From Chitinophagaceae bacterium (GTDB taxonomy: Bacteria; Bacteroidota; Bacteroidia; Chitinophagales; UBA10324): a stretch of 64,000 nt of DNA. The position numbers were made by a program, and so were the translations under genes. The stretch covers positions 1,116,001-1,180,000 of the forward strand of contig JADJAG010000008.1 in the NCBI GenBank assembly GCA_016704325.1, written 5' to 3'. This document shows positions 1 through 8,578 of this stretch, in pieces; position 1 is the first letter of the stretch; each line of letters begins with the position of its first letter. The notes under the pieces are model-generated. The model saw nothing but the letters and a program-made list of their open reading frames with translations, ran no database searches and was not told where the DNA came from.

Positions 1-228
1 CTGATAGATCTGACTCGTATTAAAGCTGTAGTTGGCGGGACGCCAACCATGGACACCAACCACGGACGCAATTTTCACAATTCAAAAAGCTCAAGACTTG
101 CCAAATCCTGATCAACTAAAAATCATTTTTTATTAACAAAATTGGTCAACCTATTTTAGGCATACACATACACAAAATATTCAATATTCAACACTCAATA
201 TTCAATTTCCAATTTGTCGTACACCCAC
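1..228. other. left-edge non-coding stretch
   Basis: This is the region before the pyc stop codon. One plus frame is open from the edge to a TGA near base 108 but encodes nothing recognisable. The rest is AT-rich and holds the hairpin at 31-47 and a run of near-repeats of ATTCAA/ATTCAAT type at about 177-215. No convincing gene or terminator was seen. Confidence 0.5.
31..47. repeat. short perfect hairpin, REP-like
   Basis: A 7-base arm GTTGGCG is followed by GGA and the exact reverse complement CGCCAAC. No T-run follows on either strand, so it does not look like an intrinsic terminator. Its shape resembles short repetitive extragenic palindromes, but no second copy was seen in this window, so the label is an inference. 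Confidence 0.4.
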
Positions 229-3200
229 CTATCCAATCTCCATCACCAGATCATCCGCTTCCACCAGTGTCTTTTCCTTTAGCGCAATGTGCTTGATGGT
301 TCCTTCTTTATTTGCAGTCACCGATGTTTCCATCTTCATCGCCTCAATAACAAACAGCGGCTGATTCTTTTTCACCACATCACCTGTTTTTACGAATAAT
401 TTAGAAAGCATTCCCTGTAAAGGGGCGCCTATCTGGTTTTCCCCTAAAGCCTTCTGATGTGATACCTTTTTAATCAACGACTTTTTGTCCAGCATCTCCA
501 CGGTGCGTGTCTGTCCGTTCAACCGGAAATACACAGTACGGTATCCGCTTTCATCCGCATCGCCTACATACAATAATCGAATCATCAGTGTTTTTCCACG
601 GCCAATCTCTACCAGTATCTCTTCATTGCTTTTCAATCCGTAAAAAAATGCAGGTGTAGGAATAGAACTCACATCACCAAATTGCTGCACGTGTTTGTAA
701 TACTCTTCAAATACTTTCGGATAAAATTTATAAGACAGAAAATCCAGTTCTGTTTGTGATGCATCAAATTGCTTTTGAAACTCACTGAACTCTTTTCCAA
801 AATCAGTAGGTTTCAAATGTGCATTCGGCAAATCAGTAAAGGGCACTTCATCCTTCAAAATAATTTTCTGTAACTCCTCCGGAAAACCACCATAAGGCTG
901 CCCGATCTCCCCCTTAAAAAATCCCTTCACCGATTCAGGGAAGGAAAGTGTAGCGCCTTTCAGCATCACATCTTCCTTGGTAAGCTTATTCGAGATCATG
1001 AACATCGCCATATCCCCTACTACTTTTGATGATGGGGTCACTTTCACAATATCACCGAACAACTCATTCACATCTTCATAAGCTTTCTTGATATCATCCA
1101 TCCTGTCAGCAAGGCCCAAACCAATGGCCTGTGGTTTCAGGTTTGAATACTGACCACCCGGAATCTCATGGTGATAAACTTCGGCAGTACCTGCCATCAA
1201 TCCGCTTTCAAACGGATAATAGTATTCACGCACATTCTCCCAGTAATTAGAAAACCGGTTGAGTGAATCAATATCCATTTTCAGTTCGCGTTCCTGCCCG
1301 CGCATCATTTCTGCAATGGAGTTGAAGTTGGGCTGAGAAGTCAATCCTGATAAGGAACTCAAAGCAACATCAATCACATCCACTCCTGCTTCAATCGCTT
1401 TCAGGTAGGTTGCAGATTGTATTCCCGAAGTATCATGGGTATGAAGGTGAATGGGAATATTCACCACTTTTTTTAATTCAGCGATCAGCTGTGTTGCCGA
1501 ATAGGGTTTTAATAATCCCGTCATGTCTTTGATGCCGAGAATGTGTGTACCCATGTCTTCCAGTTCACGTGCAAGATCAAGATAGTATTGCAGTGAATAT
1601 TTCTTCCGCTTCGGATCAGCAATATCGCCGGTGTAACAGATGCAAGCTTCTGCTAACCCGCCCGTCCTTTCACGAACAGCGTTAATACTCACCTTCATGC
1701 TTTTCGTCCAGTTGAGTGAATCGAAGATCCTGAAAATGTCTACGCCATTGTTCCAGGATGATTCAATAAATTTTTCTACCAGGTTATCAGGGTAAGCTGT
1801 ATAGCCAATGGCATTGTTACCACGAATCAGCATCTGGAATAAGATGTTCGGAATAGCTTCGCGCATCAGTTGCAATCTTTCCCACGGACTTTCATGCAAA
1901 AAACGCAGTGCCACATCAAACGTAGCACCGCCCCAAACTTCCATTGAAAATAATTCAGGATGATGATGCGCAAAGCTTTCAGCCACCGCCATCATGTCAC
2001 GGGTACGGACACGTGTTGCGAGCAATGATTGATGTGCATCACGAAAAGTGGTATCCGTATATTGAATCTCCTTCACCCCTTTTAACCAGTCACAAAATTT
2101 TTCAGGGCCTAAATGGGTGAGTTGCTGTTTTGTTCCAGGTTTAATTTTTTCAAAGTGATTAAAATCAGGCACCTTAGGTTTTTGAAAAACCTTTGTGTCA
2201 TCTGCCTTTTGTACATCAGGATTTCCATTCACCACCACGCTGGCAAGATACCGGAGCACTTTTGTTCCGCGATCTTGTTTCTGCGATACGCGCACCAGGT
2301 CAGGATACAATTCAATAAATTTCACGGTAGCCTTACCCTCCATAAAGACAGGATGGGTGATTACTTTCTCAAGGAAAGGGATATTGGTCTTTACGCCACG
2401 AATCCTGTATTCCGTAAGCGTGCGGTGCATGCGCGCTGCTGCACCACTTAAGGTGCGCCCGTGTGCCGTGATCTTGGCCAGCATCGAATCAAAGAATGGC
2501 GATACCCTCACTCCCTGGTAAGAGCTGCCTTCATCGATGCGGATACCATGGCCACCGGCATTGCGATAAGCGATGATAGTGCCATAATCGGGTTTGAAGT
2601 TATTGGCAGGATCTTCAGTGGTAATGCGACACTGTATGGCAAAACCATAACAATGAATGGCTTCCTGCGATGGAATATCTATCTCTTTTGAATTCAGGGT
2701 TTTGCCATCGGCAATCAGTATCTGGCTGCGCACAATATCAATGCCTGTCACTTCTTCTGTAACCGTATGTTCAACCTGTATGCGCGGATTGACTTCAATA
2801 AAAAACACATTCTCATCTTTGTCAACCAGGAATTCCGCTGTTCCGGCATTGTTATAGTTTACTTTTCGTGCCAGTTGCAATGCATAGGCAAACAACTTTT
2901 CACGGGTCGCCTGTTTCAATGAAGTGGATGGTGCAACTTCCACCACTTTCTGAAATCGCCGTTGCACGCTGCAATCGCGTTCGAACAGGTGAACAATGTT
3001 GCCTGCTTCATCGCCAAGCAACTGCACTTCTATATGCTTGGGATCTTCTACAAATTTTTCGATGAAAATGGTATCATCACCAAAAGCATTACCCGCTTCC
3101 CGCTTCGCCTCGCCAAAGGCCTTTTCTAATTCTTCTTCTTTATAGAGCACGCGCATACCTCTTCCACCTCCACCGGCGCTGGCCTTTAATATCACAGGAA

Positions 3201-3666
3201 ATCCAATTCGTTTAGCCTCCCTTAAAGCAACTGCTGAATCAATCAGCGGTTCCTTATTGTCCTCAATTACAGGCACCCCACAGGAACGCGCCACATTCTT
3301 GGAAGCTACCTTATCTCCCAGCTGCTCCATTACTTCCGGCCGTGGGCCGATAAAGATGATACCTGCTTCACCACAACGGCGCGCAAACCGAACATTTTCT
3401 GAAAGGAATCCATAGCCCGGATGAATGGCATCTACCTGGTTCATCAATGCAATTCGAAGGATTTCTTCGATATCCAGATAAGGCTTCAGTGCTTCATCAT
3501 CAGGACCGATCTGGTAGGCTTCATCTGCTTTGTAGCGGTGCAGCGAATAGCGGTCTTCGTAGGTATAGACAGCAACAGTGCGTATACCCAATTCAGACGC
3601 AGCACGTAAGGCTCGAATAGCAATTTCGCCACGGTTGGCAACGAGTAGTTTTTTGATCTTTTGCAT
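229..3666 (-). CDS. pyc: pyruvate carboxylase
   Basis: Biotin-dependent enzyme that carboxylates pyruvate to oxaloacetate with ATP and bicarbonate; cytosolic and anaplerotic. The 1145 residues match the full single-chain form of the family. The N-terminal third is biotin carboxylase (start KKLLVANRGEIAIRALRA, glycine-rich ATP-grasp loop AGGGGRGMR near residue 165). The middle is the carboxyltransferase barrel (FRDAHQSLLATR near 540, later HLHTHDTSG). The C-terminal end is the biotinyl domain with EAMKMET, the biotinylated lysine being K1111. The ATG start sits 37 bases downstream of an exact -7 box on the minus strand. It appears to be a single-gene unit, and nothing looks damaged. Confidence 0.97.
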   Translation of the reverse strand: MQKIKKLLVANRGEIAIRALRAASELGIRTVAVYTYEDRYSLHRYKADEAYQIGPDDEALKPYLDIEEILRIALMNQVDAIHPGYGFLSENVRFARRCGEAGIIFIGPRPEVMEQLGDKVASKNVARSCGVPVIEDNKEPLIDSAVALREAKRIGFPVILKASAGGGGRGMRVLYKEEELEKAFGEAKREAGNAFGDDTIFIEKFVEDPKHIEVQLLGDEAGNIVHLFERDCSVQRRFQKVVEVAPSTSLKQATREKLFAYALQLARKVNYNNAGTAEFLVDKDENVFFIEVNPRIQVEHTVTEEVTGIDIVRSQILIADGKTLNSKEIDIPSQEAIHCYGFAIQCRITTEDPANNFKPDYGTIIAYRNAGGHGIRIDEGSSYQGVRVSPFFDSMLAKITAHGRTLSGAAARMHRTLTEYRIRGVKTNIPFLEKVITHPVFMEGKATVKFIELYPDLVRVSQKQDRGTKVLRYLASVVVNGNPDVQKADDTKVFQKPKVPDFNHFEKIKPGTKQQLTHLGPEKFCDWLKGVKEIQYTDTTFRDAHQSLLATRVRTRDMMAVAESFAHHHPELFSMEVWGGATFDVALRFLHESPWERLQLMREAIPNILFQMLIRGNNAIGYTAYPDNLVEKFIESSWNNGVDIFRIFDSLNWTKSMKVSINAVRERTGGLAEACICYTGDIADPKRKKYSLQYYLDLARELEDMGTHILGIKDMTGLLKPYSATQLIAELKKVVNIPIHLHTHDTSGIQSATYLKAIEAGVDVIDVALSSLSGLTSQPNFNSIAEMMRGQERELKMDIDSLNRFSNYWENVREYYYPFESGLMAGTAEVYHHEIPGGQYSNLKPQAIGLGLADRMDDIKKAYEDVNELFGDIVKVTPSSKVVGDMAMFMISNKLTKEDVMLKGATLSFPESVKGFFKGEIGQPYGGFPEELQKIILKDEVPFTDLPNAHLKPTDFGKEFSEFQKQFDASQTELDFLSYKFYPKVFEEYYKHVQQFGDVSSIPTPAFFYGLKSNEEILVEIGRGKTLMIRLLYVGDADESGYRTVYFRLNGQTRTVEMLDKKSLIKKVSHQKALGENQIGAPLQGMLSKLFVKTGDVVKKNQPLFVIEAMKMETSVTANKEGTIKHIALKEKTLVEADDLVMEIG

Positions 3667-3703
3667 AAGGGGAATGGAATAAATGAAAGTACTGTGAAGA
3701 TTG

Positions 3704-3711
3704 CAAAGTTA
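3704..3711 (-). promoter_or_regulatory. -7 box for pyc
   Basis: The minus strand reads TAACTTTG, an exact match to the Bacteroidota TAnnTTTG element, 37 bases ahead of the pyc ATG. No clear -33 TTTG was seen. Confidence 0.55.
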
Positions 3712-3825
3712 AGGGCGATAGTTTGATTTGGCAATGAATAATTGCTATTGCCAGCCGAAAAGAAAAGTAGCACACGGATGAGACGGATTTGACCGATCAG
3801 CACAGATTAAAATAGTATTGATTTA

Positions 3826-4233
3826 ATCCACGTTGGTCGGGATTTATAATACAGGTGTTCGAAACCTTGGTAGCTTGCAGACTTGTTGAACAATTTAAGG
3901 AAAATCACGTGATATGCACGGACAACCCCCTATGAGAGTAGAACAAAAAACAATGTCACATTGAGCGGAGTCGAAATGCGACATTGTTTTTGTTCCTCAT
4001 TCTCTCAAAAAAATTGTCGTCGTTCGACTCCGCTGCTAATGACACATTGTTTAATCAATTGATTTTCAAGATTTATAAAAAGTGTCATTCTCAAAGAACT
4101 CGATTTGCAAAATAGTTTGCGCTCACGATGACAATTTTTTTGTGTCTCTTGAAAAAGACTATTAATCATCTATATAAATTTAATTATACAACGTTTCGAA
4201 TACCTGTGATCATAAATCAGGACTAACGGGATC
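3826..4233. repeat. non-coding element with about 44-base terminal inverted repeats
   Basis: Bases 3826-3869 and 4190-4233 are imperfect inverted repeats: roughly four in five positions match when one is reverse-complemented, with shared blocks such as GATTTAT, ACAGGT and TTCGAAAC. Between them lie an internal 16-17 base hairpin (3941-3995) and copies of a GAGCGGAGTCGAA-like motif in both orientations. No ORF with codon structure is present. The layout resembles a miniature inverted-repeat element or a nested palindromic repeat cluster. No target-site duplication was convincingly identified. Confidence 0.45.
3941..3995. repeat. long inverted repeat (hairpin)
   Basis: The arm 3941-3957 (GAACAAAAAACAATGTC) pairs with 3980-3995 (GACATTGTTTTTGTTC) with a single extra A. 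The loop contains TTGAGCGGAGTCGAAATG. A T-run within the right arm makes terminator activity conceivable, but no gene ends next to it. Confidence 0.6.
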
Positions 4234-4340
4234 ATCGTGAGCAGATTCGAACGACGATCATTTTTTTAGGAAATACTCAACAAAAACAATGTTGCATTTC
4301 AACTAAGTTTATGCTGAGCGTAGTCGAAGTGCTCAATGTG
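3958..4340. repeat. cluster of GAGCGnAGTCGAA-type interspersed repeats
   Basis: At least five related copies of a short motif are seen: TGAGCGGAGTCGAAAT (about 3962), the inverse form TTCGACTCCGCTGCT (about 4024), an inverse GCGCTCACGATGACA (about 4120), CGTGAGCAGATTCGAACGA (about 4236), and CTGAGCGTAGTCGAAG (about 4314). Several are flanked by AACAAAAACAATGT-like segments that can pair with each other. Similar motifs are, from memory, common between genes in Bacteroidota. Nothing here codes for protein. Confidence 0.55.
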
Positions 4341-4367
4341 CCCTTGTTTTTGTTTCACGATCATAGC

Positions 4368-4985
4368 CTATCCTTCCATCTTCTTCACTTCCGCTACCGG
4401 GCTGAATAAATACATCCTGTTTGTGCGCAGTTCAATACATTTATATCGTTTACGCAATTTCTCCCCTTTCTTAAATACCCTTCCGTCTTTCCAGATAAAT
4501 AAACCATGCGGTTCCAAATCCTCGAGGTGAAAGACAGGTTGCCTGTTGTATTGATTCAGTACTTTCACCAGCACCGGATCAGCACAGTGTGTGGCAGCGG
4601 GATTAACAAAATAATTCTTTAAAGCAGTCCGCACATCTTCCGGGAAAATTCTTCTTCCGGTAAACTGATCCATCAGCTTCTTAAATTCTTTCTTCCATTC
4701 CATTCCATGTGAGGAGACTGCATTCCCGTATTTTTCCCAGGTAGTCAGATGCGCTACTTCATGAACCAGTGTTACTAAAAAGGCATACCGGTTAAGGTCA
4801 CCATTCACAGAAATCCGGTGGCCCTTTCCCTTATTCGGCCAACGGTAATCACCCAGTATGGAGTTTCTTTTCCTGGTTATTGTAACGGTAATCTTATAGT
4901 CAATGATCCAGCCGGCAGCAATATCCACTGCTTCTTCAGGTAAAAAAGGAGTCAATTGTTTTGCAAGCACCTGCTTATCCGGCAT
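4368..4985 (-). CDS. SprT-like zinc metallopeptidase-domain protein
   Basis: 205 residues with the SprT-family zinc motif HEVAH (H75, E76, H79) and a third likely ligand in SSHGMEW (H93), about the usual spacing for SprT/Spartan-like domains. The C-terminal part (KRYKCIELRTNRMYLFSP) lacks a clear CxxC zinc ribbon, although one cysteine remains. The bacterial function is not settled; the eukaryotic relative Spartan cleaves DNA-protein crosslinks, and transferring that role would be inference. No signal peptide, so cytosolic. It stands alone between the repeat island and the AtpI-like gene. The family is clear, the substrate unknown. Confidence 0.85.
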   Translation of the reverse strand: MPDKQVLAKQLTPFLPEEAVDIAAGWIIDYKITVTITRKRNSILGDYRWPNKGKGHRISVNGDLNRYAFLVTLVHEVAHLTTWEKYGNAVSSHGMEWKKEFKKLMDQFTGRRIFPEDVRTALKNYFVNPAATHCADPVLVKVLNQYNRQPVFHLEDLEPHGLFIWKDGRVFKKGEKLRKRYKCIELRTNRMYLFSPVAEVKKMEG

Positions 4986-5106
4986 AAATTATTTTACGAA
5001 TGCGCAAAGGTCGGAAAGACCACGAAGCAGCCCAATAATTTCAGGATAAACAATTAACATCGGTTACCTTAAATAGGGCAAGGCCGAAAGAAAAGGCAAT
5101 AAGCAA

Positions 5107-5502
5107 TCAGTTTTTGTCTTTGCTCTTCGCCTTCTGTGCCAATAGTAATTCACGCACTTCAAATACAGTAAACAGAATGTAGAAAAGGAAGAAAGGAAGA
5201 ATAAATTGCGGCTCTTTTGGCCTGGTAACAATCACATACACTAGTACCAGTACCACGCTGAGCATCAGTTTCAGCAAAACAATACCATTTACACTGGCCA
5301 CAAAACCATAACTGCTTTTCTCCAATCCCCTCAAGCCGATATAGAGTGTGAGGGCAGTTAGCAATGAAAAGAAGAGGAATGAAAGCCAGGTAAAGTCCTG
5401 GAATGAAGTAATTGCAGGAAATAAAAGGCCGGCAATTACAACCAGTAGTGCTATTGCCGCGCAGTAAATAATAAGCCTGGAGAAGACAGTCTTGTAAATC
5501 AT
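5107..5502 (-). CDS. AtpI-like small membrane protein
   Basis: 131 residues with about four hydrophobic segments (roughly 8-28, 38-56, 67-92, 99-114) and a charged Lys-rich tail. Its place directly after AtpZ (ATG overlapping the AtpZ stop by four bases) and its size and topology fit the ATP synthase subunit I (AtpI) position of Bacteroidota atp loci. AtpI helps assemble the c-ring. Sequence similarity alone is weak, so the name rests mainly on context. The expected next gene, atpB, is absent: sprT-like follows instead. Confidence 0.6.
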   Translation of the reverse strand: MIYKTVFSRLIIYCAAIALLVVIAGLLFPAITSFQDFTWLSFLFFSLLTALTLYIGLRGLEKSSYGFVASVNGIVLLKLMLSVVLVLVYVIVTRPKEPQFILPFFLFYILFTVFEVRELLLAQKAKSKDKN

Positions 5503-5681
5503 TTCTTATCGTTCATCAACTCTTTATAAATCATATATAGTGCCACCAGCACGGAACCAAAAGAACACACCACTTTAAATACGGGAAAACTCCAGCCGGT
5601 AAAACGGTCTAAGAAATAGCCCGCAATAAATCCAAGGGCCATGCAGGCTATAATTTGGTAGGCAATAGAAAAATACTTCAA
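5499..5681 (-). CDS. AtpZ/AtpI-family protein (F1Fo ATP synthase assembly-associated)
   Basis: A 60-residue protein with two membrane helices (about 5-24 and 31-50) joined by a short loop containing the family pattern GFIAGYFLD. AtpZ works with AtpI in ATP synthase assembly and Mg2+/Ca2+ transport in bacteria where it was studied. It starts 9 bases after the bactofilin stop and overlaps the AtpI-like gene by four bases, so the genes are almost certainly co-transcribed. Confidence 0.8.
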   Translation of the reverse strand: MKYFSIAYQIIACMALGFIAGYFLDRFTGWSFPVFKVVCSFGSVLVALYMIYKELMNDKK

Positions 5682-5690
5682 GAGCAGTTA

Positions 5691-6137
5691 TCAGACAGCC
5701 TTGGATTCCTTCTGCATCTGCATCTGTTGGGAGACAGGCTTTTCATTTGGTTTCATTTCCTTAACTCCCATCTTGCAGGATCCGGTAAACCGGGCACCAG
5801 CTTCTACTACCAGTTTACCGGTAATAATATCTCCTTCGAGGTAACCGGTAGATTTTAAAAACAGCATGTCACTCACTTCTACTTTGCCAAAGACTTTTCC
5901 TGAAATGTCGGCGTTTTCACAAACCATGTCTCCATCTACAATGCCTGTGGAGCCTATAACCACTTTCGATTTAGAATGAATGGTTCCTTTCATTTTCCCA
6001 TCCACGCGTATGTCATTATCTGATTTAATTTCTCCTTCAATCTGCGTTCCTGCACCAATTATATTCACAGAAGATTGGTTGGTTGATGTGCTGGAAGTGA
6101 TGGGTTTGGCAGGATTGCTTTCTTTCGAGTTGAACAT
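5691..6137 (-). CDS. bactofilin (polymer-forming cytoskeletal protein)
   Basis: 148 residues. A disordered Ser/Thr/Asn-rich N-terminus (1-25) leads into repeated short hydrophobic strands typical of the bactofilin beta-helix (IGAGTQIEGEI, VDGKMKGTI, VVIGSTGIVDGDM, ISGKVFGKVEVSD, GYLEGDI), followed by a polar Gln/Met-rich tail. Bactofilins form membrane-bound filaments that scaffold cell-wall enzymes. The gene directly follows a LytM-domain peptidase, the pairing seen in shape-control systems of other bacteria, which supports a local peptidoglycan role. Confidence 0.9.
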   Translation of the reverse strand: MFNSKESNPAKPITSSTSTNQSSVNIIGAGTQIEGEIKSDNDIRVDGKMKGTIHSKSKVVIGSTGIVDGDMVCENADISGKVFGKVEVSDMLFLKSTGYLEGDIITGKLVVEAGARFTGSCKMGVKEMKPNEKPVSQQMQMQKESKAV

Positions 6138-6169
6138 GGAATCAAATTTTTGAAATGAAAAATTAGTGG

Positions 6170-7063
6170 TTATTTAAAAACGATGTAGTCTTCCGGGTTT
6201 AGCGGTAATCCCTTGTACCACAATTCGAAATGAAGATGCGGGCCGCTGGTAAACTCTCCTGTATTGCCAATTATTGCAATTACATCACCGGCTTTCACGT
6301 AATTCCCTTCTTCCTTTAACAGGACTGAATTGTGTTTGTACAAAGATATTAAATTATCATTATGCTGTATGGCCATCACATACCCTGTTTCAGCAGTCCA
6401 GTTGGCAAAAACCACAATGCCGTCCAGGGTAGCCTTAATCGGTTCATTTTCAGGCGCCACGATATCAACACCATAGTGCCGTTCTCCGCTATTGAAGGAC
6501 TCAGTAACATAGCCTTTCACAGGGGTAAAAAAGTGAAATCCCCTTACCGGAGATGTACCCTTTTGCAACGTGGCACTTCTTGAAACCGTAAAACGCTGCT
6601 CTTCTTCCAGGTCCTTTCTTAACTTAATTTCCGCCGGCGACACCTTGTCGAGGTTTATCGAATCATAGTTGGGTGGTAAGTTCACCAATGCGGCATCATT
6701 TACATCAGCGGCATCCAGTTCACCACTGATTACCCGCTTTATATTTTGCAGAAACAAGTCGTTGGCATGCAATACTTTCTCCAGGGAATCGCTGCGCAGC
6801 TTAAGTTCCATCACATCGCGCCGCATGCCTACATCGGCATAGCCCGGAATATATTCCCGTAAGGGTGTATAGACGATGGCGGAAACAGTAACCAAAACCA
6901 GGATCACCAGGATGGTACTTACCAGCACATATACATTCATACGGGTGAGCTGAAATGAAGTAACCTCCTCAAAGGTCTCATCATTCAACAATACCAAACG
7001 GTACTTGTCGGTGAGCTTTTGAAACCACGACTTCTTTTTCTTATGTTCTACAGGTTCTTCCAC
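6170..7063 (-). CDS. M23 (LytM) family peptidoglycan endopeptidase, membrane-anchored
   Basis: 297 residues. A basic cytosolic N-terminus is followed by one membrane helix (about 43-65), a coiled-coil-like stretch (about 80-160), then the LytM domain. Zinc ligands are visible: H196 and D200 in HYGVD, and H276/H278 in PHLHFE. It probably cleaves peptide cross-links of peptidoglycan in the periplasm. All catalytic residues are present, so it should be active rather than a degenerate activator. First gene of the LytM-bactofilin-AtpZ-AtpI operon (32 bases to the bactofilin ATG). A CATCTTTG near-match to a -7 box lies about 20 bases upstream. Confidence 0.9.
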   Translation of the reverse strand: MEEPVEHKKKKSWFQKLTDKYRLVLLNDETFEEVTSFQLTRMNVYVLVSTILVILVLVTVSAIVYTPLREYIPGYADVGMRRDVMELKLRSDSLEKVLHANDLFLQNIKRVISGELDAADVNDAALVNLPPNYDSINLDKVSPAEIKLRKDLEEEQRFTVSRSATLQKGTSPVRGFHFFTPVKGYVTESFNSGERHYGVDIVAPENEPIKATLDGIVVFANWTAETGYVMAIQHNDNLISLYKHNSVLLKEEGNYVKAGDVIAIIGNTGEFTSGPHLHFELWYKGLPLNPEDYIVFK

Positions 7064-7253
7064 TATGGTATAACAGGCTGCAAAGATGGCAAATCAAAGA
7101 GTAGGAGGAAAATTTCTTTCTAAGTGCCGAATAAATACTAGGTGAAAACCTCTGCGCTCAACAGTAACTTCATAAATGTAAGCGTCCGGTCTGCGCTGAT
7201 TAAAAAATGCAGGTCAATAACAGGTATTCTCATCAACTTTCGAACGAAGGAAG

Positions 7254-7261
7254 TATTTTTG
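7254..7261 (+). promoter_or_regulatory. -7 box for the DUF3179 gene
   Basis: TATTTTTG is an exact TAnnTTTG match, ending 11 bases before the ATG at 7272. It predicts a very short leader. Confidence 0.5.
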
Positions 7262-7271
7262 CCGCCGGATT

Positions 7272-8516
7272 ATGAAAAAATCACTTGCGATCTTACTTTT
7301 TATTGCCGGCATTCTCCTGATGGTAGTGCCTGATGCTTTCGTATTCTACCTGATTATGCCTGTCCCTACCAGCCAGGAAAGCGATCAGATAGAACTTGCC
7401 CATTCGCTTTATGGCGTACTTTGGCCAATACGCATAATAGGTTGTTTAATGGTACTCCCTTACCTCCTTCATGCCTGGAGAATTGGCAGCAGTGCTGGAA
7501 AAATTTTCTCTACAGTTTCTGTTATTACTGCGCTTGGGCTGATTTACCTTTTAACATTCCGTTTTTCTGCTGAAGAAAGATTTAAGGAACCTGAGCAGCT
7601 GATCTTTTTACCTTCTTCCGGCAGCACCGTTCCTGAAAACAATTATGTAATGGGGGTAGCAATAAACGGCGAAGCAAAAGCTTATCCCCTGAAAATCGTA
7701 GGCTACCACCATAAAATTCAAGATACCGTTGGTGGTAAACCAATACTTGTTACCTATTGCACCATGTGTCGTACCGGAATGGTTTATGATCCCATTGTAA
7801 ATGGCATCCATCAGCAATTCAGGCTGGTTGGAGCAGCATTTAATAATGCAATTATGGAAGACTTCACTTCAAAGTCATGGTGGTATCAATCCACAGGCAT
7901 TGCCGGCGCAGGACTTCAGAAAGGCACTGCTTTAGAGGTAATTCCTTATCAGCAGGTGACCTTATCTTCCTGGATACAACAATATCCCAACACCGTCATT
8001 ATGCAGCCTGATCCGAAATTTGTTAATCAATATGCCAAGCTAAAAAATTACGACATCACCGTGCCTGCAGTAAACACCGATCCTGCACGTAATAAATCAT
8101 TTCTTCCAAACAGCTGGGTAGTAGGTGTTTTGGTGGGTGATAGTTCAAAAGTCTTCTTATGGAATGAACTTACAGTACAAAAGGTAATCAACACCGAAGT
8201 CGACAATCAATCTATTGTGCTTGCATTGGAAAAAGATGGCTATTCTTTTCATGCCTGGAAAAGCTCAGTGGCTGATACAGCCATCACTTTCCTGGTAAAT
8301 AATGAAGGAATGCTTACTGATAAAGAAACTGCTTCAGTATGGAATTGGAAAGGTGAATGTACATCAGGCATTTTTGCCGGCAAAAAGCTGGCGGCTGTTC
8401 CTGCTTACCAGACTTATTATCATTCCTGGGAAAGGTTTTATGATCGCAATCACAAGCAGTCACCCTATTCCGCGGGCAACAACAAAACGTTTACCTTTCC
8501 CTCCACAAAGCCCTGA
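7272..8516 (+). CDS. DUF3179 domain membrane protein
   Basis: 414 residues. Three hydrophobic helices at the N-terminus (about 5-30, 48-66, 78-98) precede an extracytoplasmic DUF3179 domain. Family features visible are NYVMGVAINGEAKAYPL, then VTYCTMCRTGMVYDP with two nearby cysteines, and LVGAAFNNAIMED. The biochemical function of DUF3179 is unknown. It is set apart from its neighbours by short gaps and has its own promoter-like box. The ATG start is supported by the adjoining box. Nothing links it functionally to the glycosyltransferase downstream. Confidence 0.85.
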   Translation: MKKSLAILLFIAGILLMVVPDAFVFYLIMPVPTSQESDQIELAHSLYGVLWPIRIIGCLMVLPYLLHAWRIGSSAGKIFSTVSVITALGLIYLLTFRFSAEERFKEPEQLIFLPSSGSTVPENNYVMGVAINGEAKAYPLKIVGYHHKIQDTVGGKPILVTYCTMCRTGMVYDPIVNGIHQQFRLVGAAFNNAIMEDFTSKSWWYQSTGIAGAGLQKGTALEVIPYQQVTLSSWIQQYPNTVIMQPDPKFVNQYAKLKNYDITVPAVNTDPARNKSFLPNSWVVGVLVGDSSKVFLWNELTVQKVINTEVDNQSIVLALEKDGYSFHAWKSSVADTAITFLVNNEGMLTDKETASVWNWKGECTSGIFAGKKLAAVPAYQTYYHSWERFYDRNHKQSPYSAGNNKTFTFPSTKP

Positions 8517-8578
8517 TTTCGCTTACGAAAATCTTTCATTACCTAAATTACCCTGCAGTAACTCTAACTTGTCCTAAG

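Noticed and set aside
31..47. Left-edge hairpin as a pyc terminator
   Set aside because: It is about 180 bases beyond the pyc stop and has no T-run on the minus strand.
2113..3609. Several plus-strand ORFs inside pyc
   Set aside because: All lie antisense to conserved pyruvate carboxylase codons and resemble nothing known.
4236..4262. tRNA T-loop-like GATTCGAACG
   Set aside because: No acceptor stem or anticodon arm fits around it; it belongs to the interspersed repeat family of the 3.8-4.3 kb island.
3958..4340. CRISPR-like repeat array
   Set aside because: Copies occur in both orientations, vary in length and spacing and have no uniform spacers; no cas genes are present.
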